Program-made: the position numbers and the translations under genes
Notes under the pieces: model-generated
Told to the model about the DNA's origin: nothing
Database searches by the model: none
What the model saw: the letters and a program-made list of their open reading frames with translations, nothing else
From: Bacteroidota bacterium
GTDB lineage: Bacteria > Bacteroidota > Bacteroidia > Chitinophagales > Saprospiraceae
Length of the DNA stretch: 64,000 nucleotides
Assembly (NCBI GenBank): GCA_003045895.1
Contig: PZPC01000004.1
Location: forward strand, 2,513-66,512
Direction: 5' to 3'
Part shown: positions 8,087 through 18,497 of the stretch, piece after piece
Layout: every line of letters starts with the position of its first letter
Numbering within the stretch: position 1 is the first letter of the stretch

Positions 8087-11000
8087 ATGATTAAACAACT
8101 TCTACTCTCAGGCATCTTCTTCACGTTGGTGATTTTGGGTACGTTAAGTGCCTGGGGCGGAAACCGTAAACTGGACGACCCCTACCAGCCCCGCTACGTA
8201 CAAGCTGCTGTTTTAGATACCGTGCCGCCGCTGGAGGATCGCTACGACGATTTTATCACCGACCCCAGTGTCAATCCCTTTGATCTGGCCGACCCCTCGG
8301 CGGTGGAGCAGACCGTAGAATACGACCCCGTCACGGGGCAGTACATCGTGACCGAACGCATCGGAGAAACCCTGTTTCGCCCGCCTACCTATATTTCTTT
8401 TGACGAGTACCTGGAAATTACGCGCAAGCGGGACCAAAAGCGGTACTTCGACCAACTGGGCGGCTTTGAAAGGGGCAGCGGACTGCGCATTGACGACCCC
8501 CTGGCGGGTATCGACGTACAATCCAGCCTGCTGGATCGCCTCTTTGGTGGCAACGAAATCAGCATCCAGCCTCAGGGAAGTATCGACCTCACCTTTGGCT
8601 TCGATTACCAGTACGTGGAAAACCCCATCCTCACCCAGCGGCAGAAGCGCAACGGCGGCTTCGATTTTGACATGGCCATCCAGATGAACGTCACCGGACA
8701 GATTGGCGAAAAGCTGAAACTCTCCACCAACTACAATACCCAGGCGACGTTCAACTTCGACAACCAGATCAAACTGGATTACAACAGCGATGCCTTTGGA
8801 GAAGACGACATCCTCAAGAAAATTGAAGCAGGTAATGTGAGTCTGCCCCTGCGCGGACAACTGATTCAGGGCGCCCAGAGCCTGTTTGGTCTGAAGACGG
8901 AACTCCAGTTTGGTCACCTGCGCCTGACGGCTATTGCTTCTCAGCAGCAATCGGAAAACGAAAATATTACCATCCAGGGCGGAAGCCAGGTGACGGAATA
9001 CGAGGTGAAGTCGGATGAATACGACGAAAATCGGCACTTTTTTCTCTCCCACTACAACCGGGCCGCCTACGAACCCGCGCTCAGCAACCTGCCCCAGATC
9101 AATACGCTCTTCCACCTGGAGAACCTGGAAGTGTGGGTCACCAACGACCGGAACGAAGTACAGGATGCCCGCGACATTGTAGCTTTTGCTGACCTCGCCG
9201 AACCCGAACGCTTTACCACCGAAGGGGTGATTCAGGCCCTGCCCGATCCCCGCTACCGCGAAATTTGCGACGGCCGGCCGCTGCCCGAAAACGGCGCCAA
9301 TGACCTGTACCGCCGCGTCATCAACAACGAAGATATCCGCAATATTGACCGGGCGGTGGCGATCCTGCAATCTTCGCAATTCAACCTCCGCCAGTCGCGC
9401 GATTTCGAAAAAGTGCGGGCCCGCAAACTCAATCAGCGGGAATATACCGTCAATTCCGAACTCGGCTTCATCTCCCTGAATATCCCGCTGCAGCCCGACC
9501 AGGTGCTGGCCGTTTCGTACCGGTACAAGTACAATGGCGAAGTTTTTCGCGTAGGCGAAATGGCGGTGAATACCGATGACGTGGCTACCGATACGACCCA
9601 GAATTCCCAGGTCCTGTTCACCAAGTTGTTGAAAAGTACGACCCAGCGCACGGACGTACCCGCCTGGGACCTGATGATGAAAAACGTCTACTCCATCGGC
9701 GCCTACCAGGTGAACCAGGAAGATTTCCGACTGGATGTGTTTTACGAAGATCCCGGACGCGGGGTGAAGCGCTTCTTGCCCCGCGGCGAGCTCGCCGGTA
9801 AGCCCCTGATTCGGGTGCTGAATCTGGACCGCCTCAACGTGCAGGGTGACCCCCAGCCCGACGGCGTTTTCGACTTTGTCCCCGGCGTGACCATCAACCC
9901 CACCAACGGACGAATCATCTTCCCGGTACTGGAGCCTTTCGGGAGCTTTCTGGCCCAACAGATTACGGATCCGGCCCTGCGCGACACCTTTGTGTACCAG
10001 GAGTTGTACGATCAAACGATCTTCCTGGCCCGCGAATTTCCCGAAAAGAACCGCTACGTGATCAAGGGCAGCTACAAATCATCGGTTGCGTCGGAGATAT
10101 CGCTGGGCGCTTTCAATATTCCCCAGGGATCGGAGCGCGTAACGGCGGGCGGGCAGTTGCTGCGCGCCAACATAGATTACGAAATCGATTACTCCACCGG
10201 TCGCCTCCGTATCCTGAACGATGCCATCCTCAGTTCGGGCGTACCCATCAATGTGTCTTTCGAAGACAGCACCGTCTTTGGTTTGCAAAACAAGACCATG
10301 CTGGGCTTGCGTGCCGACTACGAGATCAGCAAGGACATCAATATCGGGGCAACATTCCTCAACTTATTCGAGCGGCCCTTTACCCCCAAGGTCAACTACG
10401 GCGATGACCCCATCAACAACCGCATCTACGGGCTGGATTTCAACCTGAGCAAGGATGCTCCCTTCCTGACCCGACTGGTCGATAAGCTGCCTTTTTACAG
10501 CACGGCTGCTCCCTCTTCCATTTCCGTCAGCGCCGAGGCAGCTGCCCTGGATCCCGGCCATGCCCGCGCCATCAACCAGAGCCGCAAAGACAAATCGGGT
10601 ATTGTTTACGTCGACGACTTTGAGGGCAGCGCCAGCACCATCGACCTGCGCCAGCCCACCAACCAGTGGTTCATCTCCAGCGTGCCGCAGGGCGTTCCCC
10701 TCCGCTTTCCCGAAGCTACGGCCGACGGGTTATCCAGTGGTGCCAACCGCGCCTTGCTGAACTGGTACCGCATCGACCCGCTCGCCCGGATCAGCAGTGA
10801 CAACAGCAATGTCTACACCAGTTTGGTGCCCCAAACCGAGGTGTTTCCCAACCGCAATATCCAGCCCAACCAACGGGCGGATATCCAGGTTTTCGACCTG
10901 GCCTACTATCCCAATGAAAGAGGTCCCTACAACTTTGACGTACCGGGCGGTATCAGTGGCCTCACCCGGGGGGTACAGCTGAACTCGACCGATACCTTGT

Positions 11001-14000
11001 CTCCCGTGCAACTGAACGACCCAGCGACCCGCTGGGGCGGCATTATGCGCGCCATCACGACCAATGACTTCCAGACCTCCAACATTGAATTTGTGGAATT
11101 TTGGATGCTTTCTCCTTTCCTTTCCGAAACGAACGCCTTTGAGGCTGCCGACGACTACGAGCGGAAAGAAGGTACCCTCTACCTCAATTTTGGTAATGTC
11201 TCGGAAGATATCCTCAAGGATTCCCGCCGATTCTTCGAAAACGGATTGCCCGGGCCCGCCAACGAACGACGGCCGGTCAACGAAACCGTCTGGGGCCGGG
11301 TGCCGGTAGGGCAACAGATTACCCGCGCCTTCGACAACGATCCGGAGACCCGCGAACTGCAGGACGTCGGTTTGGATGGCTTGTCGGACGACCAGGAATT
11401 GTCCTTTTTCTCCGGCTACTGGAATACCATCAATGCCCTGAATCCCCAGGTCGGTGCCCAGATCCGCGATGATGTATCCAATGACAACTTTCGCTTTTAC
11501 GCCGATGGATTCGGTAGTTCCGACCCCCTGAAAACCCGGTACCGCGGGTTCAACAACACCCAGGGTAACTCGGGCGCTAACCAGGGTACGCAGTTGCGCC
11601 AGTCGGGTACCAACGTACCGGACGCCGAAGACCTGGATCGCGATAATACCCTGAACGAAACCGAGGCTTACTTTGAATACGCTATTCCCATCAAGGCCGA
11701 CCCCCTGAATCCCCGGGAGATCGACGTCGCCAGCAGCCCTTACATCACCGACCGCCGCGTAGATGGCCCCGAAGCAGGCAATACCGGCCGGATTTGGTAC
11801 CGCTACCGGATTCCGCTGAATGGCCCCACGAAAAAGAGTATTGGTGGAATCACCGACTTCCGCTCCATTCGTTTTATGCGCATGTACCTCAAGGATTTTG
11901 AGGCGCCGGTAACCCTGCGTTTTGCCAGCCTGGAACTCGTGCGCAACCAGTGGCGAACCTATACCCAGAATTTGAACGAACCGGGGGTGAATACCGTCTG
12001 TTCGCTGGACGGCGAAAACTTCCAGGTTGATGCCGTCAATATCGAAGAGAACAGCAGTAAGATGCCGTTCAACTATACCCTGCCCGCGGGCATTCAGCGC
12101 GAGCAGTCGCTCGGCGTTTTCAATACGCTGCAGAACGAACAGTCGCTGGCCCTGCGCCTCGACCAGTTGTGTGAAGGCAACGCCAAAGGAGTGTTCAAGT
12201 ACACCGAAATGGACATGCGCCTCTACGAGAAGATGCAAATGTTTGTCCACGCCGAGGAACGCGGTGGCGAGCCCGTGCCGGATGATGCGTTGAGCATGTT
12301 CATCCGCCTGGGTAGTGACTTCCAGAACAATTACTACGAATACGAAATACCCTTGAAAATATCGCGGGAATCGTTGGTGGATACCCTGAATGCCAACTCC
12401 ACGCGCTACAAGGCAGAAGTTTGGCGGGCGGAAAACCAGTTCGACTTCCCCCTCGAAGTGCTCAAAAACCTCAAGGTGGCGCGCAACGACATCAACTTCA
12501 GCGAAATTGAAGAATACGCCCAGTCCTACACCCCCGAAGGAAATTCGGCGGCCCTGCACACCATCAAGGTCAAGGGCAATCCCAACCTCGGCTTTGTGAA
12601 GGTGTTGATGATCGGGGTGCGCAATCCGAAGCAGGCCAACCAGACGGAAGGTCTATCGTACAACGTCGAAGTTTGGGCCAACGAGTTGCGCCTGACGGGC
12701 CTCAACGAAAAAGGCGGAGTAGCTGCCCTGGGGCGGGTGGATATGCAATTGGCCGACCTGGGCTCCGTTACCGTTGCGGGCAATTACAGCAGCATCGGAT
12801 TCGGCGCCCTCGACAACGGGGTGCAGGAACGCAGCCGGGAAAAAATTATGGGCTACGATTTTGCCACCAACCTGGCGCTGGACAAGTTCCTTCCCGAGAA
12901 ATGGGGCGTCCGCGTACCTTTCTACGCCCAGCGCTCCAACCTGACGAGTACACCAGAATTTGACCCTTACGACCTGGATATTCGCCTGAAAGATAAATTG
13001 GCGGCTACGGAAACGGTGACCGAACGCGACTCCATCCGCAACCAGGCGCAGGAGGTGACCGACATTGTCACCTATAACTTCACCAACGTCAGGAAAGAAC
13101 GCACGGGCGGCGGCGATGACAAACCCATGCCCTGGGATATTGAAAACTTTAGCGCTACCTATGGCTATACCAAAACCGATCGCAGTGATCCGCTCATCCA
13201 ACAGGATACCCGCGAGGAGTACACCGGTGGTTTTGATTATTCCTACAGCCGACCGACCAACTACATTGAGCCATTCAAGGGAATAGAAAGCAAGCAGCTG
13301 CGGTTGCTCAAGGAGTTCAATTTCAACCCCTTGCCGAATTCCTTCTCGTTCAGCACGGTCATGGACCGGCAGTTTGCCCAAACGCAGTACCGTTTCTCGG
13401 GGGTAGATGAACGGTTTAATACCTTTTTCAACAAGCGTTTCCTGTGGAACCGGACCTACGACCTGAACTGGGACTTTACCCGCTCGCTGAAGTTCAACTT
13501 CAACGCCAGCATCAATTCCGTGGTGGATGAACCCGACGAAATTACCCTCCTGGAAGATCCCAATATCCAGAACCGCGACCGCATTCGGCGCGACAGCATC
13601 TGGACCAATATTCGCAAACTGGGCCGACCCAAACTCTACGATCACAACGTGAGTTTGTCGTATACCCTGCCTATCCGCTACCTGCCCTACATGGACTGGG
13701 TACAGGTACGGGCACAGTACCAGGGAGGTTACACCTGGAATGCGGCCGCGCTGAACGTGGACAGCCTGGGCAACGTGATCCAGAACCGCCAGAACCGCCA
13801 GGTGAATGCCGACTTGAATTTCGACAAGTTCTACGATCAGATTCCTTTTCTGAAAAAATACAACCGGCCCGTGCGTCGCGGCCGGGCACCCGCCAATACG
13901 GGGGGGCGCACGAAAGATACCGGGGAAGAACCGGTAGAAACCGATAAGAAGGCCAGGCGCGATGATGACGTGAATCCGGGCATCCGGGCCATGGTGCGGG

Positions 14001-15481
14001 CGCTGATGCTGGTGCGTAAGGGGCGCTTCACCTACTCGGAACAACTGCGTACGGTGGTGCCTGGCTTCCTGCCGCAGACCTCCCTGATGGGGCTTTCCTC
14101 GGGCTTCGGTGCGCCGGGGTGGGGCTTTGTGGCGGGGCTACAGCCCAATATCCGCCAGCTGACCGACGAGGATCGGGCGGCAGCCAATGCCGGTAACCCC
14201 GTGGCCAATGACTGGCTGTACGAAAACCGCAACTGGATCACGGATAACGTCTTCATGAACCAGGACGTGGTGCAGGAATATTCACAGAACTACGAAGGCC
14301 GACTGACGATAGAACCGTTCCAGGACTTCCGCCTGGAGATTGAAGGGAACCGGTCGTTTACGGAGAATTACACGGAGAGTTTCAAAATCTTTGATAAAGA
14401 GAATGTCGGCGGCTACCAGCACCGGGTACCCACCTACGGCGGGCAGCTGACGGTATCGTACAATGCCCTGTCGACCTTGTTCAAGAGCAGTACCGAAGAA
14501 ATTCAAAGCCTGTTCCAGACCTTCCAGGATTACCGGCCGATCGTTTCCCAGCGGTTGGGTTCGGGCTTGCACGAAGACCCCGAACAGGCCCGCGAAGGCT
14601 ATACCTCCGGCTTCGGCCGCAACCAGCAGGATGTGCTCCTGCCCGCCTTTATTGCGGCTTACACGGGGCAGGACCCGGGCACCATCGATCTGGATCCGTT
14701 CAATACCGGGTGGAAGCCCAACTGGCGACTGACCTACAACGGCTTGTCCAAGTTGAAGGCGTTCCAGAAAATATTCTCGAGCTTCAACATCACCCACGGC
14801 TACAAGTCGACGTTCACCATCAGCAACTTCCGCACCAGCCTGGATTACCTGGCTACGCGGGAGGATCCGGTGGCGCAGGGCCGGGATACGGTTTTCTACA
14901 ATTTCTACCCGCGCATTGAAATTCCGGACATTACCATTCAGGAGAACTTTGCCCCCTTATTTGCCGTAGACATGCAGTTCCAGAACGGCATGTCGATCAA
15001 CTTCGACTACAAGCAGTCGCGGGCACTGGCGCTGAGTGTGACCAGCAAATTGCTGAGTGAAACCCGCACCTCGGAAGTGGTCACTGGCTTTGGTTACATT
15101 TTGCGGGGCGTACAGATCGGCTTCCTGGGCGGCAACAAAAACAAGGGCAAGAAACCGGCTGCGGCAGCACCACCAACGGCGCCCCAACGCGGGCGGCAAG
15201 GTTCGAGTGGTGGCCGCCTGAGTACGCAAGATTTAGACCTGCAGTTTAATTTCAGCTACCGCGATGACATCACGGTAGCCCAGAAATTGGATCAAAATAT
15301 TTTCGAGCCGACCCGCGGTTCTTTAACGGTGAGTTTGTCGCCTTCGGCCGAGTACCAGCTGAACAAGAGCCTGTCGCTGCGCTTGTTCCTCGACTACCGC
15401 CGGACCATTCCTAAAACCTCGGCCGGCTTCCCGCGTACGGATGCCTCCGGCGGGGTGGTGGTGCGCTTTCAGTTGAATTAG
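8087..15481 (+). CDS. sprA: SprA/Sov, outer-membrane translocon of the type IX secretion system
   Basis: A 2,464-residue protein, close to the ~2,400 residues of characterised SprA. A signal peptide covers about residues 1-24 (MIKQLLLSGIFFTLVILGTLS). The body shows the repeated barrel character of SprA: IDLTFGFDYQYVENPILT, QPQGSIDLTFGF, VYVDDFEGSASTIDLRQP, and a long C-terminal strand series ending VVVRFQLN with a terminal aromatic/aliphatic strand. SprA forms the very large single-chain barrel through which CTD-bearing cargo crosses the outer membrane, and it is essential for gliding and T9SS export. In this window its likely clients are the adhesin at 1-5034, the DUF1501 protein and the 252-residue CTD protein. 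No truncation or frameshift. Confidence 0.96.
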   Translation: MIKQLLLSGIFFTLVILGTLSAWGGNRKLDDPYQPRYVQAAVLDTVPPLEDRYDDFITDPSVNPFDLADPSAVEQTVEYDPVTGQYIVTERIGETLFRPPTYISFDEYLEITRKRDQKRYFDQLGGFERGSGLRIDDPLAGIDVQSSLLDRLFGGNEISIQPQGSIDLTFGFDYQYVENPILTQRQKRNGGFDFDMAIQMNVTGQIGEKLKLSTNYNTQATFNFDNQIKLDYNSDAFGEDDILKKIEAGNVSLPLRGQLIQGAQSLFGLKTELQFGHLRLTAIASQQQSENENITIQGGSQVTEYEVKSDEYDENRHFFLSHYNRAAYEPALSNLPQINTLFHLENLEVWVTNDRNEVQDARDIVAFADLAEPERFTTEGVIQALPDPRYREICDGRPLPENGANDLYRRVINNEDIRNIDRAVAILQSSQFNLRQSRDFEKVRARKLNQREYTVNSELGFISLNIPLQPDQVLAVSYRYKYNGEVFRVGEMAVNTDDVATDTTQNSQVLFTKLLKSTTQRTDVPAWDLMMKNVYSIGAYQVNQEDFRLDVFYEDPGRGVKRFLPRGELAGKPLIRVLNLDRLNVQGDPQPDGVFDFVPGVTINPTNGRIIFPVLEPFGSFLAQQITDPALRDTFVYQELYDQTIFLAREFPEKNRYVIKGSYKSSVASEISLGAFNIPQGSERVTAGGQLLRANIDYEIDYSTGRLRILNDAILSSGVPINVSFEDSTVFGLQNKTMLGLRADYEISKDINIGATFLNLFERPFTPKVNYGDDPINNRIYGLDFNLSKDAPFLTRLVDKLPFYSTAAPSSISVSAEAAALDPGHARAINQSRKDKSGIVYVDDFEGSASTIDLRQPTNQWFISSVPQGVPLRFPEATADGLSSGANRALLNWYRIDPLARISSDNSNVYTSLVPQTEVFPNRNIQPNQRADIQVFDLAYYPNERGPYNFDVPGGISGLTRGVQLNSTDTLSPVQLNDPATRWGGIMRAITTNDFQTSNIEFVEFWMLSPFLSETNAFEAADDYERKEGTLYLNFGNVSEDILKDSRRFFENGLPGPANERRPVNETVWGRVPVGQQITRAFDNDPETRELQDVGLDGLSDDQELSFFSGYWNTINALNPQVGAQIRDDVSNDNFRFYADGFGSSDPLKTRYRGFNNTQGNSGANQGTQLRQSGTNVPDAEDLDRDNTLNETEAYFEYAIPIKADPLNPREIDVASSPYITDRRVDGPEAGNTGRIWYRYRIPLNGPTKKSIGGITDFRSIRFMRMYLKDFEAPVTLRFASLELVRNQWRTYTQNLNEPGVNTVCSLDGENFQVDAVNIEENSSKMPFNYTLPAGIQREQSLGVFNTLQNEQSLALRLDQLCEGNAKGVFKYTEMDMRLYEKMQMFVHAEERGGEPVPDDALSMFIRLGSDFQNNYYEYEIPLKISRESLVDTLNANSTRYKAEVWRAENQFDFPLEVLKNLKVARNDINFSEIEEYAQSYTPEGNSAALHTIKVKGNPNLGFVKVLMIGVRNPKQANQTEGLSYNVEVWANELRLTGLNEKGGVAALGRVDMQLADLGSVTVAGNYSSIGFGALDNGVQERSREKIMGYDFATNLALDKFLPEKWGVRVPFYAQRSNLTSTPEFDPYDLDIRLKDKLAATETVTERDSIRNQAQEVTDIVTYNFTNVRKERTGGGDDKPMPWDIENFSATYGYTKTDRSDPLIQQDTREEYTGGFDYSYSRPTNYIEPFKGIESKQLRLLKEFNFNPLPNSFSFSTVMDRQFAQTQYRFSGVDERFNTFFNKRFLWNRTYDLNWDFTRSLKFNFNASINSVVDEPDEITLLEDPNIQNRDRIRRDSIWTNIRKLGRPKLYDHNVSLSYTLPIRYLPYMDWVQVRAQYQGGYTWNAAALNVDSLGNVIQNRQNRQVNADLNFDKFYDQIPFLKKYNRPVRRGRAPANTGGRTKDTGEEPVETDKKARRDDDVNPGIRAMVRALMLVRKGRFTYSEQLRTVVPGFLPQTSLMGLSSGFGAPGWGFVAGLQPNIRQLTDEDRAAANAGNPVANDWLYENRNWITDNVFMNQDVVQEYSQNYEGRLTIEPFQDFRLEIEGNRSFTENYTESFKIFDKENVGGYQHRVPTYGGQLTVSYNALSTLFKSSTEEIQSLFQTFQDYRPIVSQRLGSGLHEDPEQAREGYTSGFGRNQQDVLLPAFIAAYTGQDPGTIDLDPFNTGWKPNWRLTYNGLSKLKAFQKIFSSFNITHGYKSTFTISNFRTSLDYLATREDPVAQGRDTVFYNFYPRIEIPDITIQENFAPLFAVDMQFQNGMSINFDYKQSRALALSVTSKLLSETRTSEVVTGFGYILRGVQIGFLGGNKNKGKKPAAAAPPTAPQRGRQGSSGGRLSTQDLDLQFNFSYRDDITVAQKLDQNIFEPTRGSLTVSLSPSAEYQLNKSLSLRLFLDYRRTIPKTSAGFPRTDASGGVVVRFQLN

Positions 15482-16060
15482 CAGGAGGACGCGGGAAGTC
15501 AGTGGCTTTGAGCGCTGACTTCCCGTGTCGTCTTCCCGCGCCCGCGCTGGCAGACGTGGCAGGCTGCGCAAGCGGTCTCCTGAAGGAGAAGGCCCGCCCG
15601 CTCAGACGCGCGCGATCCCTTGATTACTGGGGCTGAGTTTACCCTCCAACGTAAAGATGCGTGAATACGTTTTACGGTGCTACCCTTCCGACTCCGATTT
15701 CGAATCGCCTTTCCTCCTCCGCGCACGCCTGGGCGTGCCACCTCCTCCAGAGGAGGACTTTGGACCGTCGTAAGTTGTTGGGAACGATCACACGCCGGCA
15801 CGGCCGAAAAATCGATCGGCCCAATGGCGGAGCAAGGTCAAGGTTCCCCTCCCCCTCTTTTACACTTTTACACTTTTTTCCCTTTTACACGGTCTAAAAT
15901 TTCCCACTTCCCATTTCCGACTTCCGACTTCGAAAACTTCCGACTTCGAAAACCTCCGACTTCCGACTTCGAACACCTTCTCTTAAATATCCGTTAAAGT
16001 AAGGTGTGCTGCGGCTAAATCCTTTAACTTTATATACCTTGATTGCGTTATAAAACCGAT
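15482..16060. repeat. Non-coding 580-bp gap with hairpins and short dispersed repeats
   Basis: Directly after sprA, CGGGAAGTCAG (15492-15502) pairs with CTGACTTCCCG (15515-15525), and a competing partner CTTCCCGCG lies at 15532-15540; this is probably the sprA 3' hairpin. Further on are hairpin units of the CACGC...GCGTG type (around 15541-15600 and 15720-15757), related in style to the array at 59.9-60.0 kb. At 15855-15985 there is a simple-sequence tract made of TTTTACAC steps followed by CTTCCGACTTCGAAAAC-type steps. Short frames in this gap are poor in codon usage and are not called. Confidence 0.6.
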
Positions 16061-17494
16061 ATGAATAAGCGAGTTATTTGGTTGATTATTGGCGTGATGA
16101 GCATGGCTGTCATAGGCGTGGTTGCCTTGCAGACGGACTTGATTTTGACGTCGATACGGGCCAACGAGGATGCTTTTGATAAAAATGTCCAGAATGCGCT
16201 CAGTGCGGTAGCTGAAAGAATAGAGAAAACGGCCACCTCCAAAGATGCGATGTTGGTGATCAATGGTTATTCGGTCGACTACGTACCGTCGGAGGCGGTG
16301 GTGGGGTTAGGGGGCGACGGCAACGGGGGGATGTCTATTCCCGTCACGGGGATTACTTCTTACGACCTGGTCAACGTGTACAGCCCGTTGGAAGAGCGGA
16401 TTGATGCGGCTATTTTGGCACAGGTGTTGAAGCAGGAGTTGCAGAACCACGCCATAAAAACCAATTACGAGTTTGGTGTTTTCAGCGAAGATCGCCAGGC
16501 TTTTATTATCCACGATGGTTATTACGTAGCAGACAATGTGCAGCCGCGTACACAGCCCCAGCCGGGGTATTCCAATTTGTCACTTACGGATTACAGCGTG
16601 ACCCTTTTCGAAAATGACCAGGGCGAAGCTGCGGGTAAGCTAAAAATATTTTTCCCCGAGAAATCGCGGGTGATGTGGAGTGCGCTGCTGCCCAGTTTCT
16701 TGGGCACCTTTCTGTTTGCGGCCCTCATTCTGGCGTGTTTTGGTTATACGGTATGGGTGATTTTTCACCAGAAGCGGTTATCTGAGATGAAGACGGACTT
16801 TATCAACAACATGACCCACGAATTCAAAACACCCATAGCGACCATCTCCCTGGCGGCCGATAGTATTACCAATCCGCGTATTTCAGGTGACATATCTAAG
16901 GTAGAACGCTTTGCCAACATAATAAAACAGGAAAATAAACGTATGAATAGTCAGGTTGAAAAAGTTTTGCAAATGGCCCAAATCGATCGCGAGGAATCCA
17001 AGCTCCGATTGGCCGAAGTTGATTTGCACGACGTGATCTCCCGGGCGGTAGAAAATATCGGCTTGCAGGTGGAACCCCGACAGGGAACAGCAACTGTCGT
17101 ACTCCGAGCAACCAACCCGATTGTACAGGGTGATTTGACGCATATTTCCAATGTGGTGAATAACCTACTGGACAATGCCAATAAGTATTCGCCCAATGTA
17201 CCCCACATTACGGTTACCACCAGCGACCTGAAAGACGGCGTGCAGGTGGTGGTTAGCGATGAAGGGATGGGGATGAGCAAGGAAGCCCGCAAGCATATTT
17301 TCGATAAATTCTACCGCGTGCACACTGGCGACCTCCACGACGTGAAAGGATTCGGATTGGGCCTTAGCTACGTCAAAGCTATTATGGATGCGCACCGAGG
17401 AACAGTGGAGGTTAGAAGTGAATTGGATAAAGGAAGTGATTTTGTGCTTTCTTTTCCCCGCCGGCAGGATGATGGCAGGTTAGTAATGACTTAA
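16061..17494 (+). CDS. Membrane sensor histidine kinase, RprX-like
   Basis: A 477-residue kinase starting at ATG 16061 (MNKRVIWLIIGVMSM). Transmembrane helix 1 spans about residues 5-27, then a ~185-residue periplasmic domain without a recognised fold, helix 2 at about 213-237 (SFLGTFLFAALILACFGYTV), then the HisKA region with the H-box THEFKTP (phosphoacceptor His253), N-box NNLLDNANKYSP, G1 box SDEGMGM, F-box FYRVHT and G2 GFGLGLSYVKAI. It autophosphorylates and passes phosphate to the response regulator encoded 60 bp downstream. By partner similarity it resembles the RprX/RprY system of Bacteroides; the signal is unknown. A near-consensus -7 element, TAACTTTA, lies at 16025-16032. Confidence 0.9.
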   Translation: MNKRVIWLIIGVMSMAVIGVVALQTDLILTSIRANEDAFDKNVQNALSAVAERIEKTATSKDAMLVINGYSVDYVPSEAVVGLGGDGNGGMSIPVTGITSYDLVNVYSPLEERIDAAILAQVLKQELQNHAIKTNYEFGVFSEDRQAFIIHDGYYVADNVQPRTQPQPGYSNLSLTDYSVTLFENDQGEAAGKLKIFFPEKSRVMWSALLPSFLGTFLFAALILACFGYTVWVIFHQKRLSEMKTDFINNMTHEFKTPIATISLAADSITNPRISGDISKVERFANIIKQENKRMNSQVEKVLQMAQIDREESKLRLAEVDLHDVISRAVENIGLQVEPRQGTATVVLRATNPIVQGDLTHISNVVNNLLDNANKYSPNVPHITVTTSDLKDGVQVVVSDEGMGMSKEARKHIFDKFYRVHTGDLHDVKGFGLGLSYVKAIMDAHRGTVEVRSELDKGSDFVLSFPRRQDDGRLVMT

Positions 17495-17554
17495 AATCAC
17501 CAGCAATGGCCTTTTAATTATTTTCTCAAAGACTTAGCAAACACCCGTTAATGT

Positions 17555-18280
17555 ATGGCAAATAAAATTCTCCTAGTAGAAGATGATCAGAATTTTGGCG
17601 ACGTCTTGCGCTCTTATTTGGAAATGAATGATTACGATGTAACGCTGGCCGTAGATGGCGAGCAAGGGTTGGACGCCTACCATCGCGGCGAGTTCGATCT
17701 GTGCATTTTTGATGTCATGATGCCCAAAAAAGATGGCTTCACCCTGGCGGCCGATATCCGGGAAAAAGATACTGCCATGCCCATCATTTTTCTCACGGCC
17801 AGGGGCATCAAGGAAGATGTCCTCAAGGGCTTCAAGATTGGGGCGGATGACTACATCACCAAGCCTTTTAATTCCGAAGAACTGTTGCTGCGCATCCAGG
17901 CTATCCTCAAACGCAGCACGAACCAGAAGCCCGATACCCAGGAAGACATCAAGGAATTCAATATCGGCAGGTACCATTTCAACTACCCCCTGCGTATCCT
18001 GACTTTTGATGGCGGCGGCCAGGACGAAGAAAAGGAAAAACTGTCGCCCAAGGAAGCACAACTGCTGCGCATGTTCGCCGTGAACCTAAACGATATTCTA
18101 CCCCGCAGCGAAGCGTTGAATAAGATATGGGGTGAGGATACCTACTTTACGGCCCGCAGTATGGATGTTTTTGTGACCAAATTGCGCAAATATTTGAAGC
18201 ACGATGAAAATATTGAAATTGTCAATATCCATGGCAATGGCTTCCAATTGCTGGTGAAAGCAGAGGAAGAGGCCTCTTGA
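17555..18280 (+). CDS. rprY: OmpR-family response regulator, RprY-like
   Basis: A 241-residue protein with a receiver domain (acidic pair Asp10-Asp11, phosphoacceptor Asp53 in FDVMMPKKDG, Thr81, Lys103 in ITKPF) and a C-terminal winged helix (LSPKEAQLLRMF, ARSMDVFVTKLRKYLK, IVNIHGNGFQL). The stretches MMPKKDGFTLA, GFKIGADDYITKPF and ARSMDV-x-ITKLRK match my recollection of Bacteroides RprY closely, hence the symbol, which is by similarity only. It is cotranscribed with the kinase (60-bp gap). An acidic DGGGQDEEKEK loop lies between the two domains. Targets cannot be deduced here. Confidence 0.88.
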   Translation: MANKILLVEDDQNFGDVLRSYLEMNDYDVTLAVDGEQGLDAYHRGEFDLCIFDVMMPKKDGFTLAADIREKDTAMPIIFLTARGIKEDVLKGFKIGADDYITKPFNSEELLLRIQAILKRSTNQKPDTQEDIKEFNIGRYHFNYPLRILTFDGGGQDEEKEKLSPKEAQLLRMFAVNLNDILPRSEALNKIWGEDTYFTARSMDVFVTKLRKYLKHDENIEIVNIHGNGFQLLVKAEEEAS

Positions 18281-18348
18281 GGAGCAGTTTAGTGCACAGT
18301 ATTACATTTTTTTTTAGTGCATAGTGCACTCGTAAATTAAATTATTGC

Positions 18349-18356
18349 TAAATTTG
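18349..18356 (+). promoter_or_regulatory. Consensus -7 element in the gap after the response regulator
   Basis: TAAATTTG fits TAnnTTTG exactly and stands 66 bp after the response-regulator stop codon. Its predicted start (about 18362) and the terminator at 18464-18497 would frame a transcript of about 135 nt. Confidence 0.45.
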
Positions 18357-18361
18357 ACGAT

Positions 18362-18497
18362 CAATTGTGCTGAATTCATTGATTCGGCTCTTGTGACACC
18401 CGCAATAAGTAAGATAATATCGGCAGGATGCCGTTAAGAATAGTTTTTGGGATTATGATTATGGCTAGACAGCGCTTAAGCTGTCTAGCTTTTTTTT
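18362..18497 (+). ncRNA. Candidate small RNA between response regulator and pyrD
   Basis: The segment is bounded by a consensus -7 element (18349-18356) and a strong intrinsic terminator (18464-18497), and holds no reading frame of note. Inside it, CGGCA/TGCCG forms a tight hairpin at 18421-18433, and GTTTTTGGGAT lies just before the terminator at 18443-18453, the same 11-mer found before the orphan terminator at 6463-6492. It does not match any RNA family I can name. It could alternatively be an attenuated leader of pyrD, since pyrD starts 48 nt after the terminator. Confidence 0.45.
18464..18497 (+). terminator. Intrinsic terminator before pyrD
   Basis: GCTAGACAGC (18464-18473) pairs perfectly with GCTGTCTAGC (18480-18489) around GCTTAA, followed by eight Ts. 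It terminates either the candidate small RNA or, if leader and gene are linked, transcription into pyrD. Confidence 0.9.

Noticed and set aside
8213-12559. Two ~600-codon antisense frames inside sprA
   Set aside because: Shadows of the SprA frame.
15482-16060. Possible tRNA or small gene between sprA and the histidine kinase
   Set aside because: No T-loop or acceptor pairing was found, and the short frames overlap simple repeats.
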